Shown here piece after piece: positions 1 through 10,907 of a stretch of DNA of 64,000 bases. Positions within the stretch are counted from its first letter, which is position 1. Each line of letters opens with the position of its first letter. The notes under the pieces were generated by a model, which saw only the letters and a list, made by a program, of their open reading frames with translations, made no database searches and was not told the DNA's origin. The stretch is from Ampelomyces quisqualis. Lineage: Eukaryota; Ascomycota; Dothideomycetes; Pleosporales; Phaeosphaeriaceae. Location: assembly GCA_018398575.1 (NCBI GenBank), contig JAGTXZ010000011.1:2728001-2792000 (forward strand), read 5' to 3'. A program made the position numbers and the translations under genes.

Positions 1-202
1 CATCTGCGCACCATCCTGCGTCTAAGCAGAATTTCGGGATTTGCGTTGTCTTGCCGCTGCCAGTTGCACCGACGACGACAGTCACTGGGTACGTCTCGAT
101 GGTGTAGAGCAATTGGTCCTTGAGCTGGGCGATAGGGAGAAGAGCCGGTGGCTTGTAGAGATTCGGTAATATTGGAACGTCTGCATCCTCCTCATCGGCC
201 AT
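1..202 (-). CDS. DEAH-box RNA helicase, N-terminal fragment
   Basis: This is the first 67 codons of a gene that runs off the left edge. The ATG is at 202-200 and the frame stays open to base 1. A short acidic N-terminus is followed at about residues 44-52 by the Walker A motif GATGSGKTT and then QIPKF, the helicase motif I signature of DEAH-box (DHX/Prp) RNA helicases. Such ATPases remodel RNA or RNA-protein complexes in splicing, ribosome assembly or RNA turnover. The DEAH box and C-terminal domains lie outside the window, so the subfamily (DHX35-like, Prp22-like or other) cannot be decided. The very short N-terminal extension fits a core-only helicase better than the long splicing factors. 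Confidence 0.85.
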   Translation of the reverse strand, partial: MADEEDADVPILPNLYKPPALLPIAQLKDQLLYTIETYPVTVVVGATGSGKTTQIPKFCLDAGWCAD

Positions 203-624
203 GATCTTCGCAAATTATGTGCGGAAGATGACCGTGGTGTCGACGAAACGTTCTACATGGAAGGGTGAACACTCGATTGACAGAAGACGCTAGTGATGGA
301 CGCTAACCAATTTCGTCAAAGCGTGCACAACATCTCTCGATGCACGCAGCCACACTGTGAGAAAATGATATAAAAGGCGTCGCTGCACATGAAACCACTT
401 GATAATGGTATAAAAGAAGCAAGTGTTGATTGTTACCGGAACACTTTTTCAGGACTACGCCAATATCAGACCATTCATTCCAAGATATATAATTACGCAG
501 AACTCTCTTCCCACGCGGAACCACACGACTTCAAACAGATAGCTAACATCTCTACACGCGTCCTCATCTGCTGTTCACGATAACATCATGACCGCCATTC
601 AAGGCTATGGACACTACAACACAC
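203..624. other. Intergenic, upstream of the helicase
   Basis: This is the upstream region of the leftward helicase gene and the downstream side of the esterase gene. Only short overlapping reading frames without recognisable protein features occur here. Confidence 0.5.
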
Positions 625-1668
625 CTACCAACCCAACACCCGCCTCATACTCTCGACAAGCACCCCCGCGCCAACCCGATTCGTATTTGGCGTAGGATGG
701 TAATCACATCCCAAATCACTTCCCTGATCGGGCCAATCGACCACCACGGCCCTTGTTCCATTGAGCCTCTCCACTGCGTCATCCAGCGCATTGCGCTGCG
801 TGCTCTTGACCATTTCGCCCGCTGGATACCCGTCGTTAAGCATCGGGCTTGTGAGCAGGAAGAACGTTGGGTCGTTGCCGTAGCGAGATGAAATGATGTG
901 TACAAACGAAACGATGGCAGCGGTGTATTCTTCGCCGGTGAGTTTGGGGCGCACGTTATTGTGTCCGAAGTCGTTTGTGCCCAGGTTGATGACTACGGCG
1001 TCGGGGGCGGAGGAGGAAGGGAACGGGTATGATCCGGAGGCGTCGTTGGCGCCGTATTTGGTGTAGCGCTCCGGCATGGCGGGGGAGGTATCGGGTTGGC
1101 CGGAGGCGTAGTTGCGGATCACGCCGATGCCGCTCCAGGAGATGATGGAGTAGTCTGCTTTGAGAGCGCTGGCGGTTAGGACGCTGTATCCTTCGGAAAT
1201 GATTTCGAGAGCGGCGGTGTTGGTGCAGGGCAGGGTGGCGCCGATGCCGTATGCTGAGGTGATGGAGTCGCCGATGATTTCGATTTTGCGGGATGAGATG
1301 GGTATGTCTGGACCAAAGGTGCCGTCGATGGTGATGTTGCTTAAAAATATGGAGCCGAAGAGAGCTTCAGAGGATTTGCGGAATTCGACGGTGTGGTTGC
1401 CAGACGTGAGGTTTGATGGGGTGGAGATGGAAGTGCCTTTGACGTCGGCGATATAGGTTGATTTGCCATCGACGATGAGCTCGGCGCTGTTCGAACCAGT
1501 CACTGCTTCAAACCCGATGGTTGCTGATGTCCCAGAGAACGTGAAGGACACTCCCGTGGCTGACCAAGTTAGTTCTTTGGTGGCTGGATTGACTCGTCCT
1601 AGGTAGCGGAGAGCTTGACTAGTCTCGAGGAGAGCTAGCAATAACAAACGTGTGTTTGGACCGATCAT
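625..1668 (-). CDS. Secreted SGNH/GDSL esterase, CE2-like
   Basis: A single-exon gene for 347 residues starting at the ATG at 1668. The first 20 residues form a hydrophobic signal peptide (LLLLALLETSQA), so the enzyme is probably secreted. Residues about 22-125 look like the beta-sandwich domain that precedes the catalytic domain in carbohydrate esterase family 2. The SGNH hydrolase blocks follow: GDSIT near 133-137 with the nucleophile Ser, GTND near 230-233, and CDYHP near 321-325 with the catalytic Asp and His. Family CE2 members remove acetyl groups from xylan and related polysaccharides. Substrate is inferred from domain order only; another deacetylase or lipase activity is possible. No frameshift or intron is seen. 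Confidence 0.85.
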   Translation of the reverse strand: MIGPNTRLLLLALLETSQALRYLGRVNPATKELTWSATGVSFTFSGTSATIGFEAVTGSNSAELIVDGKSTYIADVKGTSISTPSNLTSGNHTVEFRKSSEALFGSIFLSNITIDGTFGPDIPISSRKIEIIGDSITSAYGIGATLPCTNTAALEIISEGYSVLTASALKADYSIISWSGIGVIRNYASGQPDTSPAMPERYTKYGANDASGSYPFPSSSAPDAVVINLGTNDFGHNNVRPKLTGEEYTAAIVSFVHIISSRYGNDPTFFLLTSPMLNDGYPAGEMVKSTQRNALDDAVERLNGTRAVVVDWPDQGSDLGCDYHPTPNTNRVGAGVLVESMRRVLGW

Positions 1669-2584
1669 TATGGGCGGTTGAAGATACCGGATGATCGAAC
1701 TGTAGTGGTTGCGACGGCTTCTTTAAACTACACGTACTTGCTGAGGCGTGTATGACGTTAATCGTATAAGCGTCTACCTCAAGAGTTCGAAGTTTATTAA
1801 AACGCACCATACCACACGTTCAGGATGAGTATAGTGATCAGTGTTCATCATGCCCCACCTTCTTCCTCTTCGAGCGCGGAGATTAGCCGTCTTCATTTCA
1901 CTACCGGGTCGAAGTCGCAGTACGCTTAGCAGGATTCATATGAGCGACCAATCGGAAGAATTGACACAAGCATTGCGCTGCGGGATCGAAGTTTCGAAGG
2001 GTGTGAAACCCAGGTTTATGGAAAGACGGTTGTACTTGCCATGCGAGATCTCCGCTTTCCCGTGTTTTCGGGGGACGAGCTTTGCCGGTGCTCGTACTTC
2101 GCGAATGGACCGCATTTGCGAATGCGCAGCTGTGAAGTGCGTGTAAAGGCATGCTCTAAAGGGGGCGGATTGACATAGGATGATTTTGCGATGCATGCAC
2201 CGACAAGAAATACGGGTTAATATTCGCTTCTCGGGTGCCCAGGGGCTGTGGTTCATTTGCACTTGACGAGTGTGGCGTGAAGATGCTCTGCCTTCAAGTA
2301 AGCTTAGTGAGCTTCGACGTGAAGACCATGCTGCTACCATCTATAGCTACCTTCGTCAAAGATGAATCCCACATCAGGAACCTTGCACTATACGAAAGCC
2401 CAGAAGCAAAGTTTGCAGCATGATACTAACACCTAACCCGAACACAACAGTAAGCGCGATGGCTTACCTAGAAAATATCAGTTCCCGCATACCACACACC
2501 TCAGCTCACTAAAATGGGGGTCTTACAAACCCAGCATCTTTGAAAGCCCTCCCAACCTCTGCCGTTCGATCGAGCCTGGGTCTC
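1669..2584. other. Intergenic region with no supported gene
   Basis: Divergent space between the esterase (leftward) and the F-box-like gene (rightward), presumably holding both promoters. Short reading frames overlap on both strands, and none has a recognisable motif, a plausible splice structure or sensible composition. Confidence 0.45.
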
Positions 2585-3373
2585 ATGCACCTCGCTCCCG
2601 AGACCCGCAATGCAATATATGGTATGGTTCTGGACTCTGCTCTTCCTTTCTTCATCGTTGCCGCAGATGGCATAACTCCAGGTTTTCGACTCGGAGGAAG
2701 AAGCGACCAGCCGCAATACGAAGCACTCCAGTCGCTACAAGCCCTCAGCGTCGTTAACAGAAAGATCCGTCGCGAGACTCGAACCTTCTTTTACGCGGTG
2801 AAACATTTTCTGATCTTGCCGTACGGTTATGAATATCTCCCGATATTCATTCACTGGCTCGCTGCGATCGGCTCAGAATGCAGAGCTGTCCTGCGCAATG
2901 TATGCTTCGCAGGGTACATGTGGTATCAGGGGTCTGCAGCTCTTACCCGACAGTTTCATGGCTTGCTCCGGAGCTGCACAAGTCTTCGCGTTCTGACGGT
3001 ACAGGTTCATGTTTGGCATCTGTGTGAGGGGTGCGCTGCAGATGTCGACAGTTTTCTCAACTTCGAGGGGCTAGGGCTGCATGACGGATCCATGCCCGAG
3101 GTTGACGCTTCAGCATGGGCAGACACAAGCGCGCAGTTGTCTGACCTACGAAGGTTCAGGTTGGACATGGTGATGAGCGTTGATAAAAGCCGAGAGTCTA
3201 TGGGAAAAGAGCTGAACTACCTGCGTTTCATCACAGAGAGATGCAAGGCTCTGGCGGACAATGTTGAAAGGCAGTTGAGAGAGGGCTTGGATAGTAGAGG
3301 CAGAAGAGATGTGGAGATGAATGTAGGATTTGGGGGAGCAGACGAGAGAGAGTATTGTGGGCGACCTTGGTGA
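2585..3373 (+). CDS. F-box-like (2EXR-type) protein
   Basis: The frame is open from 2540 but its first ATG is at 2585, giving 262 residues. The ATG at 2514 is in another frame and meets a stop after nine codons. The N-terminus carries LAPETRNAIYGMVL, the degenerate F-box-like helix found at the start of many short ascomycete proteins of the 2EXR/F-box-like group. A later segment, LSVVNRKIRRETRTFFY, is also typical of that group (an old-residue/NRxIRxE motif). F-box proteins recruit substrates to SCF ubiquitin ligases, but these short relatives have no proven function. The C-terminus (about 230-262) is charged and probably coiled or disordered. Three similar genes occur in this window, one of them broken. 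Confidence 0.65.
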   Translation: MHLAPETRNAIYGMVLDSALPFFIVAADGITPGFRLGGRSDQPQYEALQSLQALSVVNRKIRRETRTFFYAVKHFLILPYGYEYLPIFIHWLAAIGSECRAVLRNVCFAGYMWYQGSAALTRQFHGLLRSCTSLRVLTVQVHVWHLCEGCAADVDSFLNFEGLGLHDGSMPEVDASAWADTSAQLSDLRRFRLDMVMSVDKSRESMGKELNYLRFITERCKALADNVERQLREGLDSRGRRDVEMNVGFGGADEREYCGRPW

Positions 3374-3688
3374 TGGCCGCTCTCGTGACAGTACTCCGTA
3401 GTCCGAGGGTGGGTACGGAGTACGGAGTAACGGGTTGCAGTGACCAAAGTAAAAAATGTGCACAGTGCGGAGAAGAAAGCAGCCAATGACGTAGCGTCTG
3501 AATGGCACCGCGCCAGCTCATTGCGCGCTGCAGCTCACGTGACCCGAGTCACTACTGTGTTTTCTTTGCCTCGTCCCCAACAAACCCCCGCCACCACCCA
3601 CCCTCCTCGCACACCTCCCACGGCCAATTGCCCTCACAGCCACCGCACAATCACCCTCCTAAACCCCACCTTCACACCCACCGCAACC

Positions 3689-4506
3689 ATGGGCAAGGTG
3701 AGCACCTCCACCACGCGCCCCGCCCCGCCCCGCCCCGCCAAACCGCCCCGCGCTAACACGCCTCGCAGGCCAAGTACATCATGCTCGACTGCGACAACAC
3801 GCTTGTCCAGTCTGAGCGGCTCGCCTTTGAGGCCTGTGCCGAGCTGACCAACATCGTCATGGAGAAGCACAAGATCGACGCCCGCTACTCGGCCGACTCG
3901 CTGCTCGAGGACTTTGTCGGCCACAACTTCCGCGGCATGCTCAAGGGCCTGCAGCAGAAGCACAACTTCACCATGCCCGACGCCGAGCTCGAGGACTTTG
4001 TGCAGCAGGAGCTCGGCGCCGTCACGCGCAAGCTCAGCGAGAAGGCCATCGAGTGCCCCGGCGTGACGGACGAGCTCAACAAGCTCAAGGAGCAGGGCTA
4101 CCCCATGTCGGTCGTCAGCACCTCGGCAAAGAGCCGTGTCGTCGCTTCCATCGAGAAGGCCGGCATCGCCCACTTCTTCCCGCCCGAGCACGTCTACTCG
4201 GCGGCCACGTCTCTGACCCCGCCGTCGTCGAAGCCCGACCCGGCCATCTACATCTACGCTGCTGAGCAGCTCGGCGTCAAGCCCAGCGAGGCCATCACCG
4301 TCGAGGACAGCAAGAGCGGCGCCACTGCCGCCATGCGCGCCGGCATTCCTTGCATCGGCTACGTCGGCATCTACGGCATCGAGGAGGGCAAGGAGAAGAT
4401 GGAGCAGATGGCCAAGCTCCTCACCGAGGAGACCAAGTGCGCCGCCATCATGTACGACTGGAAGGAGTTCCAGGAGTGCCTGAAGAAGGTCGAGGCCACC
4501 ATGTAG
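3689..4506 (+). CDS. HAD-superfamily hydrolase
   Basis: Two exons: 3689-3697 (only Met-Gly-Lys) and 3769-4506, joined over a 71-base intron from GTGAGC to CGCAG, giving 248 residues. The protein begins MGKAKYIMLDCDNTLV, which puts the HAD nucleophile and acid/base aspartates (D10 and D12) right at the N-terminus. Motif II is the Ser/Thr in VVSTSAKS, and motif III/IV is SSKPDP followed by VEDSKSG, as in subfamily IA phosphatases and beta-phosphoglucomutase-like enzymes. The frame therefore encodes a phosphomonoesterase or mutase of unknown small-molecule substrate, probably cytosolic. DCDNT instead of the usual DxDGT is a small variation seen in several HAD groups. Codon use is strongly GC-biased at third positions, suggesting high expression. 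Confidence 0.88.
3717..3755 (+). repeat. CCCCG-rich tract inside the HAD-gene intron
   Basis: The intron of the HAD gene contains consecutive CCCCG pentamers, making it almost free of T on the sense strand. The tract has no coding role and lies just upstream of the 3' splice site. Confidence 0.6.
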
Positions 4507-5874
4507 ACGGCGCGTCTTCTGGCATGGGAAGTTGAAAACAACTGCAGAACTCGACCTGCGGTGCACATGGCGATACATGCATGGCTGATGAAAAAATCGT
4601 GACACACACGACCAGATAGAAACTAGACAAGTATCCTCACTAGGCCTGACTTGGCTAAATCATCCGCCTTGCTTACCTGATTATGATGATTGTGAATTGT
4701 GTTGATCGACGTAATGCTTCACTGCACGTGGGGCATGAACAGCCCGCTTTGTGCCACCATGCCCGCCCACATCACACTACGCACAGCCAACGCATCCACG
4801 GCCATGGGAGGACTTGTGCTACTTACCATCCGCTGCCCAGATACATTTCAGTCACTCGTGAGCTAACTTTTCTCGGTAATAATGGCCAAAACGCCCAAAA
4901 CTCACCTGTTTGGAACGTTTTCAACATTGTAAGAAAGATCAGGCTGCACAGAGCGCAAGTGTATAAAAATGTGATAGTGGAGTTATAGGTCTAAACAGGT
5001 TCGAAATACTACCCGCGCACCTCGCCACCCTTGGGCGGTTGGCCGGGTATAGTGTTGTAACCTCTCGAAGCTCGGCACTTCCCGTGCACGTTCCACTTTA
5101 CACGTGACTGAAATGCATCTGGGCACTGGATGGTACGGATACAGGACCTTCCTTATACACACAGGTTGGTGTCGCCAGAATACCCTGCCATGGTGTTATC
5201 AGCACATGCGAGTTTCAACATCGAACCTGTCGGCTGAACAACGCCCCATCAGCTCTGAATGCTACATATCATCGCCATTCAAAAGCCATGGCCGACTTCT
5301 CGCTCGTCTGCATGCTTAGTGATGAATGAGCTGGACGAAGAGATTGCCCTCGAGGTGGTGGTGTTGCTGCCAGACTGCTACCGATACCTGGATAGGTACT
5401 CCGTGCTGCGTGCAGCAAAGATATCAGCAGGCGTTATCGCCCCACGGTTGCGGCTACTATGTCGCCTTCGAGCGGTTTGCGGCTTGGCCATCTCGGCTCC
5501 ATCCTCCTTCCGCCACGCCAAGGAGCTTTAAGTGAGGCCTCCTGCCTAACCGGTCGTTTATTCCATGCTCAAACCTTCTTGTTCATTTACCAGCACCAGC
5601 GATGCGTTTCCACGGCAGTCGGCTTCATGGGGTATATTGCAACGAACAAGCCTGGCGTGCCAATCACCGACGTATACGTGCTTCGTGTGATGGCACACTG
5701 CTTGGAGCGTCAAGTCGGGATTGGGAAGGTCATTCATGGCACTACCTACCAAGTTGGTCATGGCGACTAAGATGATTGTCGAGCACCTTTATGGTGACTT
5801 GGAGATATAAAGCCAGGCGGACTGCTATACGACTAGGCGTCTCCGGTACTCTCGACCATCAAACCTCGGCTAAC
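4507..5874. other. Intergenic region with no supported gene
   Basis: About 1.4 kb between the HAD hydrolase and the choice-of-anchor-B gene. The small frames present (for example 4683-4988 and 5459-5770) have no family features and no consistent splice structure. The last 100 bases should contain the promoter and 5' leader of the downstream gene. Confidence 0.45.
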
Positions 5875-7498
5875 ATGTTTATTTGGAGTGCTCTCTTGTC
5901 TTTCTCCGCTCTTGCAGCGGCGAAGGAATTGCCCAAGGATGAGATCCTGGCCGCGGAGCTTTACGACTCTGGCATCAGGCATGCTAACAACATGGCGCTG
6001 AAGAAGGTTTGCGCAACCTAGCCACGCGTACTGTGTTCTCCAGGCTAACCCGATCATAGGAGCACTGGGCCATCCAAGATGCTGCTGGCGCCTACAATTC
6101 AGTCCAGTATGCAGAGGTCAAGGAGAAAGTAGAGTGTCTTAACGGTACTGCTATAACTGCCACCGACACTTTCAGGTGCAGCAATGTGCGTAGTCTCCAG
6201 AGACGTTCTTACGATGCCCCATAGCTGACTTTTCAATCAGCTTGATCTGTTTCACTTTCTCTCTCATGCGGAGCTTGGTAGCAGTCGCGGAGTCGGTTCG
6301 TCATCATGGGGTATGTAGTGTCAATGCCGCGAGGTGCTCCAGGCTGACTTGTTAGGTTGGACTTCGGATAACGGACGCGAGTTCGTAGCCATCGGCCAGC
6401 AGGATGGAGCGGCCTTCGCTGAGGTGACTAAAGAGGGCAAGCTGTCGTACTTGGGACGACTCCCACAATATTCCACGCCCAGCACGTGGCGTGAGATACG
6501 CGCACAGAACAACCTTATGATCATCGGAAGTGAAGCCCAGGGCCACGGCATCCAGATCTTCGACATGAAGAAGTTGCTAGAAGTCGATCCAGCATCGCCT
6601 GTGACCTTCAGCAACGAAAATGACCTTGTTGGCCACTACAAGGGTCTTCCAGTGGGACGCGCGCACAACGTCGTCACCAACCCAGAGACAAACTTTATCT
6701 ACGCTGTGGGAGCCGTGCCCAGAACCGATAAGTGCAAGTCTGGTATAATTTTCATTGACATTTCGGATCCTTCCAACCCGACCAGCCCTGGATGGTAAGT
6801 GAATAGATCATTCTTGATCCGAAAATACACGGCTGACGTCTACAAGTGCTGCACAAGACGGATACGTGCATGACGCTCAGTGTCTGGTCTATCATGGGCC
6901 TGACAAGGAGTTTGAGGGTCGTGAAGTCTGCTATGGCTACAATGAGGACACTCTTACCATCTACGATGTGACTGATAAGACGAATTCGACGGTGCTCTCG
7001 ATCACATCATACGAAGGAGCTGCTTATACCCACCAGGGCGTCGTTCTCGACCCTAAGAACCAGCAATACTTACTTCTGGACGACGAGTACGATGAGTATG
7101 ACAAAGTTGGCCCTGGTATCTCGGGCAACCCTATCACTTATATCTGGGACATTTCATCTCTTCGCGCACCCAAGCAAACCGGTCTTTACAAATCTGGTGC
7201 CAAGGGTGTCGACCATAACCAGTATGTGGCAGACGGTTTCGCATACCAATCAAACTACGGCACCGGTTTCCGCGTTTTGGATGTACGCTCGATTCCCGAA
7301 GATCCAACTGGTGCTGGTGTCAAGGAAATCGGTTTCTTCGACATCTACCCTGAGGACGACAATCAGCCTGGTGGCGGCTCTGTCAACTTTGTCGGTACCT
7401 GGTCGAGCTATGCTCTCTTCAAGAGTGGTCATATCTTGATCAACACCATGGAGCGCGGTGCTTTTATCGTCAAGTTCCAGGAGGGCAAGCAGGTATAG
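5875..7498 (+). CDS. Secreted choice-of-anchor-B / LVIVD-repeat protein
   Basis: Five exons (5875-6006, 6060-6185, 6241-6310, 6356-6794, 6847-7498) give 472 residues in one frame. The N-terminus is a signal peptide (MFIWSALLSFSALAAA). The body has the pattern of the choice-of-anchor B family, a beta-propeller-like protein with LVIVD-type repeats: a WGWT turn, DGAAFAEV, GHGIQIFD, AHNVV, GYVHDAQC, EDTLTIYDVTD, AYTHQG, LLDDE, DHNQY and FFDIYPEDD. In bacteria these proteins are surface or secreted and have no known enzymatic role; fungal relatives are often labelled regulatory P domain proteins. No C-terminal anchor is visible here, so the fungal protein is probably soluble and extracellular. Paired cysteines flank the DGYVHDAQC region. 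Confidence 0.82.
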
Positions 7499-8307
7499 AC
7501 GTAGGCAACTATGTAACGATTTCATACGAATCATGTTGTACAACCCACCTGCTTTTATCAATCCAACAAGAATTTGTGATCCATCAAGCACAATCCTATG
7601 ATCTCGTCTATCAGCCCGCGCAGGGTCCTTGAAAAGGTGTGTTAACACACTGAACTGATATGGTCACATCGCAAAAGCATGCAATGTTTCTAGAGCAGCG
7701 GCACACCGAAGAGAATAACATCTCCTGGCTATGTCCTTCCATTGGGCTTCATGACTCGTGTTTAGTCCGCCACCCGAGACCTATCCACGGCTTCCCCGAC
7801 GCGTTAAACGCAATTAGTGGCGACTTGTTCCTCAGTTCGTGCTCGTCCAGATTGTGGCGTTCTGGTTGCCAAGGAGATCGCGGCCTTGGCCTTATTAAAA
7901 TGCAAGTTGAGCTGCCGAATCAGATCTTTTCCGAGAAGACTGCGCCTAAAAATCCCAAGTGCGACCTCCACTCCTTCTGTCCTCCTGCCTTTTGCATCAC
8001 GGCGTTCCCTCTGACATCCTCCTGCCAAGATGCTACCATCTGAGATCTCTTGCGTCGGCCGTCACCCGGAAAGTGGTCTACTGCAGACGTCTTCTAGTGG
8101 TTCTTGGTGTTTCCCGAATGTCGTTAAACGCTCCTTTGACAATACAGCTGCCTGAACGGGTTAGAGCCATGCACTTGCGATGACCCATTGAATGATGCCA
8201 TGGTCGTACTGCCTATATGAGTACGAGGTAAGGTATATAGAGCTGCTATGCTCTGTACATTTTCTTCCCGTCACAGCCAATCTCTCTCACATCCTCCAAT
8301 TGTCAAT
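7499..8307. other. Intergenic region with no supported gene
   Basis: Space between two rightward genes for secreted proteins. No motif-bearing frame is seen. A TATA-like stretch (GGTATATAGAG) at about 8229-8240 lies some 70 bases upstream of the aminopeptidase ATG and may be its core promoter. Confidence 0.4.
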
Positions 8308-9831
8308 ATGAGGTACGCACTCCTCGCCGCTGCGCTCGCTGCGCCAGCTCTTGCACAATATGAGACTGTTCCCCCACCACCAGCGGAAAAGCCCCTCGTT
8401 TCTGCCAGCGAGCTGATCAAGGAGGTCAAGCTTGAGGACTTGCTTGCTGGCTCTCAAAAGCTCCAGGACTTTGCCGATGCGAACGGCGGCAACCGTGCTT
8501 TTGGTGGAGGCGGCCACAACGCTACGACTGAGTGGCTGTACCAGACTCTCTTGGATACTGGTGCCTACGATGTCTACAAGCAGCCCTTTGTTGAGCTGTT
8601 CACAGCTGCTACCACCAAGTTCGCAGCAGCAGGCCAAGAAATCAAGGTCGAATATCTCACATACGGACCATCTGGTAATGTCAACGGAACGCTTGTCAAG
8701 GTCGACAGCCTTGGTTGCAACGCTGTGGACTTTCCTTCCACGGTCACTGGCAACATTGCAGTCATTTCTCGTGGAGAGTGCACCTTCGCCATCAAGGCTG
8801 CAAATGCAAAGACTGCTGGAGCTGCTGGAGCCGTCATCTACAACAACGTAGCTGCTACACCTCTCTCCGGTACTCTTGGTGGTGATGGTAATTACGCTCC
8901 CGTTGTTGGCGCTACTCAAGAAGTTGGAAATGCTCTCCTCGCTCAGATCGGAAATGGCACTGTTCAAGCCTCGCTCTTCATTGATGCCATTCGCGAGAAC
9001 CGCACCAACTACAATGTCATCGCCGAGACCAAAGAAGGCGATCACGACAACGTACTCATGATCGGAGGTCATACCGATTCTGTCTTCGCCGGTCCGGGCA
9101 TCAACGACGACGGATCTGGCACCATCGGCTCTCTTGTCGTCGGGCTCGCTCTTGCAAAGTACAAGATCAAGAACGCCGTCCGCCTCGGCTTCTGGGGCGC
9201 TGAAGAATTCGGCAAACTCGGATCCTTCTACTACCTCAAGACGCTCAACGGCACTCTCGCCGGCAACTCTACCGAAGTCAACAAGCTCCGTGCCTACCTC
9301 AACTTCGACATGATTGCGTCTCCCAACTACGTGCTCGGCATCTACGACGGCGATGGAAACGCCTTCAACTTCTCTGGCCCCACGGGCTCCGACAAGATCG
9401 AAAAGGACTTTGAAGAATTCTACGAGAACCGCGGCCTACCGCACGTGCCCTCGCTCTTCTCCCTGCGCTCCGACTATGCCGCTTTCCTCGAAAACGGCAT
9501 TCCCTCCGGCGGCCTCTTCACCGGGGCCGAAGTCCTCAAGACAGAGCAAGAAGCGCAAATGTTTGGCGGCGAGGCCGGCGCGCCGCTCGATGCATGCTAC
9601 CACCAGGCTTGCGACGACATCAACAATCTTGCTGAAGACGCCTATCTGCTTAACACGCAGAGCATTGCGAATTCCGTCGCCAAGTATGCGCTTAGCTTTG
9701 AGGGGATCCCGCGGGGCAATGCGACGCTGAGGAAGAGGAATGCAGAGAGCAGTAGATTGCTGGCGAGGTTTGATCACGGCGGACATGAGCACCATGGTCA
9801 GACTTGCGGTGCAGGTAAGAATGAGTCGTAA
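8308..9831 (+). CDS. Secreted M28-family aminopeptidase with PA domain
   Basis: A single exon. The frame opens at an ATG at 8248, but the ATG at 8308 is preferred because it begins directly with a clean signal peptide (MRYALLAAALAAPALAQ); the protein is then 507 residues. A protease-associated (PA) domain occupies roughly residues 130-230. The di-zinc catalytic domain follows with all ligands visible: His in GGHTDSV (about 255), Asp in INDDGSG (about 267), Glu-Glu in WGAEEFG (about 299-300), Asp in FDMIAS (about 334) and His in YHQACDD (about 432). This is the arrangement of yeast aminopeptidase Y and fungal Lap2-type leucine aminopeptidases, which remove N-terminal residues from peptides. 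Several NxS/T sites fit a secreted glycoprotein. Confidence 0.93.
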   Translation: MRYALLAAALAAPALAQYETVPPPPAEKPLVSASELIKEVKLEDLLAGSQKLQDFADANGGNRAFGGGGHNATTEWLYQTLLDTGAYDVYKQPFVELFTAATTKFAAAGQEIKVEYLTYGPSGNVNGTLVKVDSLGCNAVDFPSTVTGNIAVISRGECTFAIKAANAKTAGAAGAVIYNNVAATPLSGTLGGDGNYAPVVGATQEVGNALLAQIGNGTVQASLFIDAIRENRTNYNVIAETKEGDHDNVLMIGGHTDSVFAGPGINDDGSGTIGSLVVGLALAKYKIKNAVRLGFWGAEEFGKLGSFYYLKTLNGTLAGNSTEVNKLRAYLNFDMIASPNYVLGIYDGDGNAFNFSGPTGSDKIEKDFEEFYENRGLPHVPSLFSLRSDYAAFLENGIPSGGLFTGAEVLKTEQEAQMFGGEAGAPLDACYHQACDDINNLAEDAYLLNTQSIANSVAKYALSFEGIPRGNATLRKRNAESSRLLARFDHGGHEHHGQTCGAGKNES

Positions 9832-10907
9832 ATGCTTATTCCTGTGGGGCACGCATTGGGCCAAAAAAATATGATACCATGATGAAGTGCTGAGAAGATG
9901 ATGATGTTGTTGTAGTTGTAAATGTACATCCATAGCCTATATTCCAACACGCAAGATTTTATTTTTTTCTTTCCAAAAAAAAACTTCCCATCCGAAACCC
10001 GTCTGCATGAAGTTAGTAAATTATTTCTTTGCGAAAAAAAAAGAAAACCCACAAATACACACTCTCTCTCCGACATCAACGCATCACATCGCAACGTATT
10101 TCAGGTGCGGAGGCGCGCTTGGGCAAGTGCATGTCTTCGTCGTTCTCTCAGGTCGCAGGAACAGACAGTAAGCTCAAAGCGACAAAGTCGTGTACCTTGC
10201 CCATCCTGGACAAAAGCGCTTTGGGTATATAGCTTCTTCGCAAGGATAGCACACGGGGTAGGCATAGGCATGGGGACAGAGTCTGTGTATATACATTTTC
10301 TCGCTCCATCTATGCGAACCCAGAGAAACAGGCGGTTCATCCGCGTTTGTGCGAGATGTCGGCGTATGGTGTTGAGGGTGTAGGTTGAGGAAGGGTCGGG
10401 GGTGAGTAGGGGGTGTTGACGAGTTGTTCAAACTGGAAGATGTTGGCGGCGTTAATTGAGGTTTCAGATCTAGGAGTACTGGTCTGTATTTAAAGGTTTG
10501 TTTTAGGTCTAAGGGTGAGCTTGATTTAGAAGCTTGTTGGCCATGATAGAGGGCAGTTGGGGGCACCTGTCCGTCCGTACCTACTTTGGCCTTGGCTAGT
10601 CTTTTCCTACAGACTTGGTTGGTCAATCTTGGAGCTGTTAATTCTATTCAGTGAGTCTCAGTGAAAACTTGAGACTTTATGTAGCTACGTTAGTTTAGCG
10701 TGCTTACAGTGCCGTTAGACTTGCATTGCAGCTCAGTATGCCTCATGATCAATCAGTGAATGCGATCAAATGAGACTGGTGCCTAGAAAAGCGCCATAGT
10801 TGCCGCACAAGTTCTCGAGATCAGCTCCACATAGATCAAATACTCACCGCATAAACTTCCCTGCATCTACTCAACCGTCACCCAGCCGCCATTACTTTTC
10901 AACTGCA
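9832..10907. other. Intergenic region, homopolymer-rich at its left end
   Basis: Bases 9955-10055 hold runs of T and A (up to nine in a row) downstream of the aminopeptidase and may include its 3' end. The rest shows overlapping frames on both strands without recognisable features. Confidence 0.4.

Noticed and set aside
3634..4605. 323-residue minus-strand frame opposite the HAD gene
   Set aside because: It is Leu/Gly/Arg-rich with a composition mirrored from the GC-biased codons of the real gene, and it shows no family features.
8287..9072. 261-residue minus-strand frame opposite the aminopeptidase
   Set aside because: It is a shadow of the sense gene, which has all metal ligands and a signal peptide.
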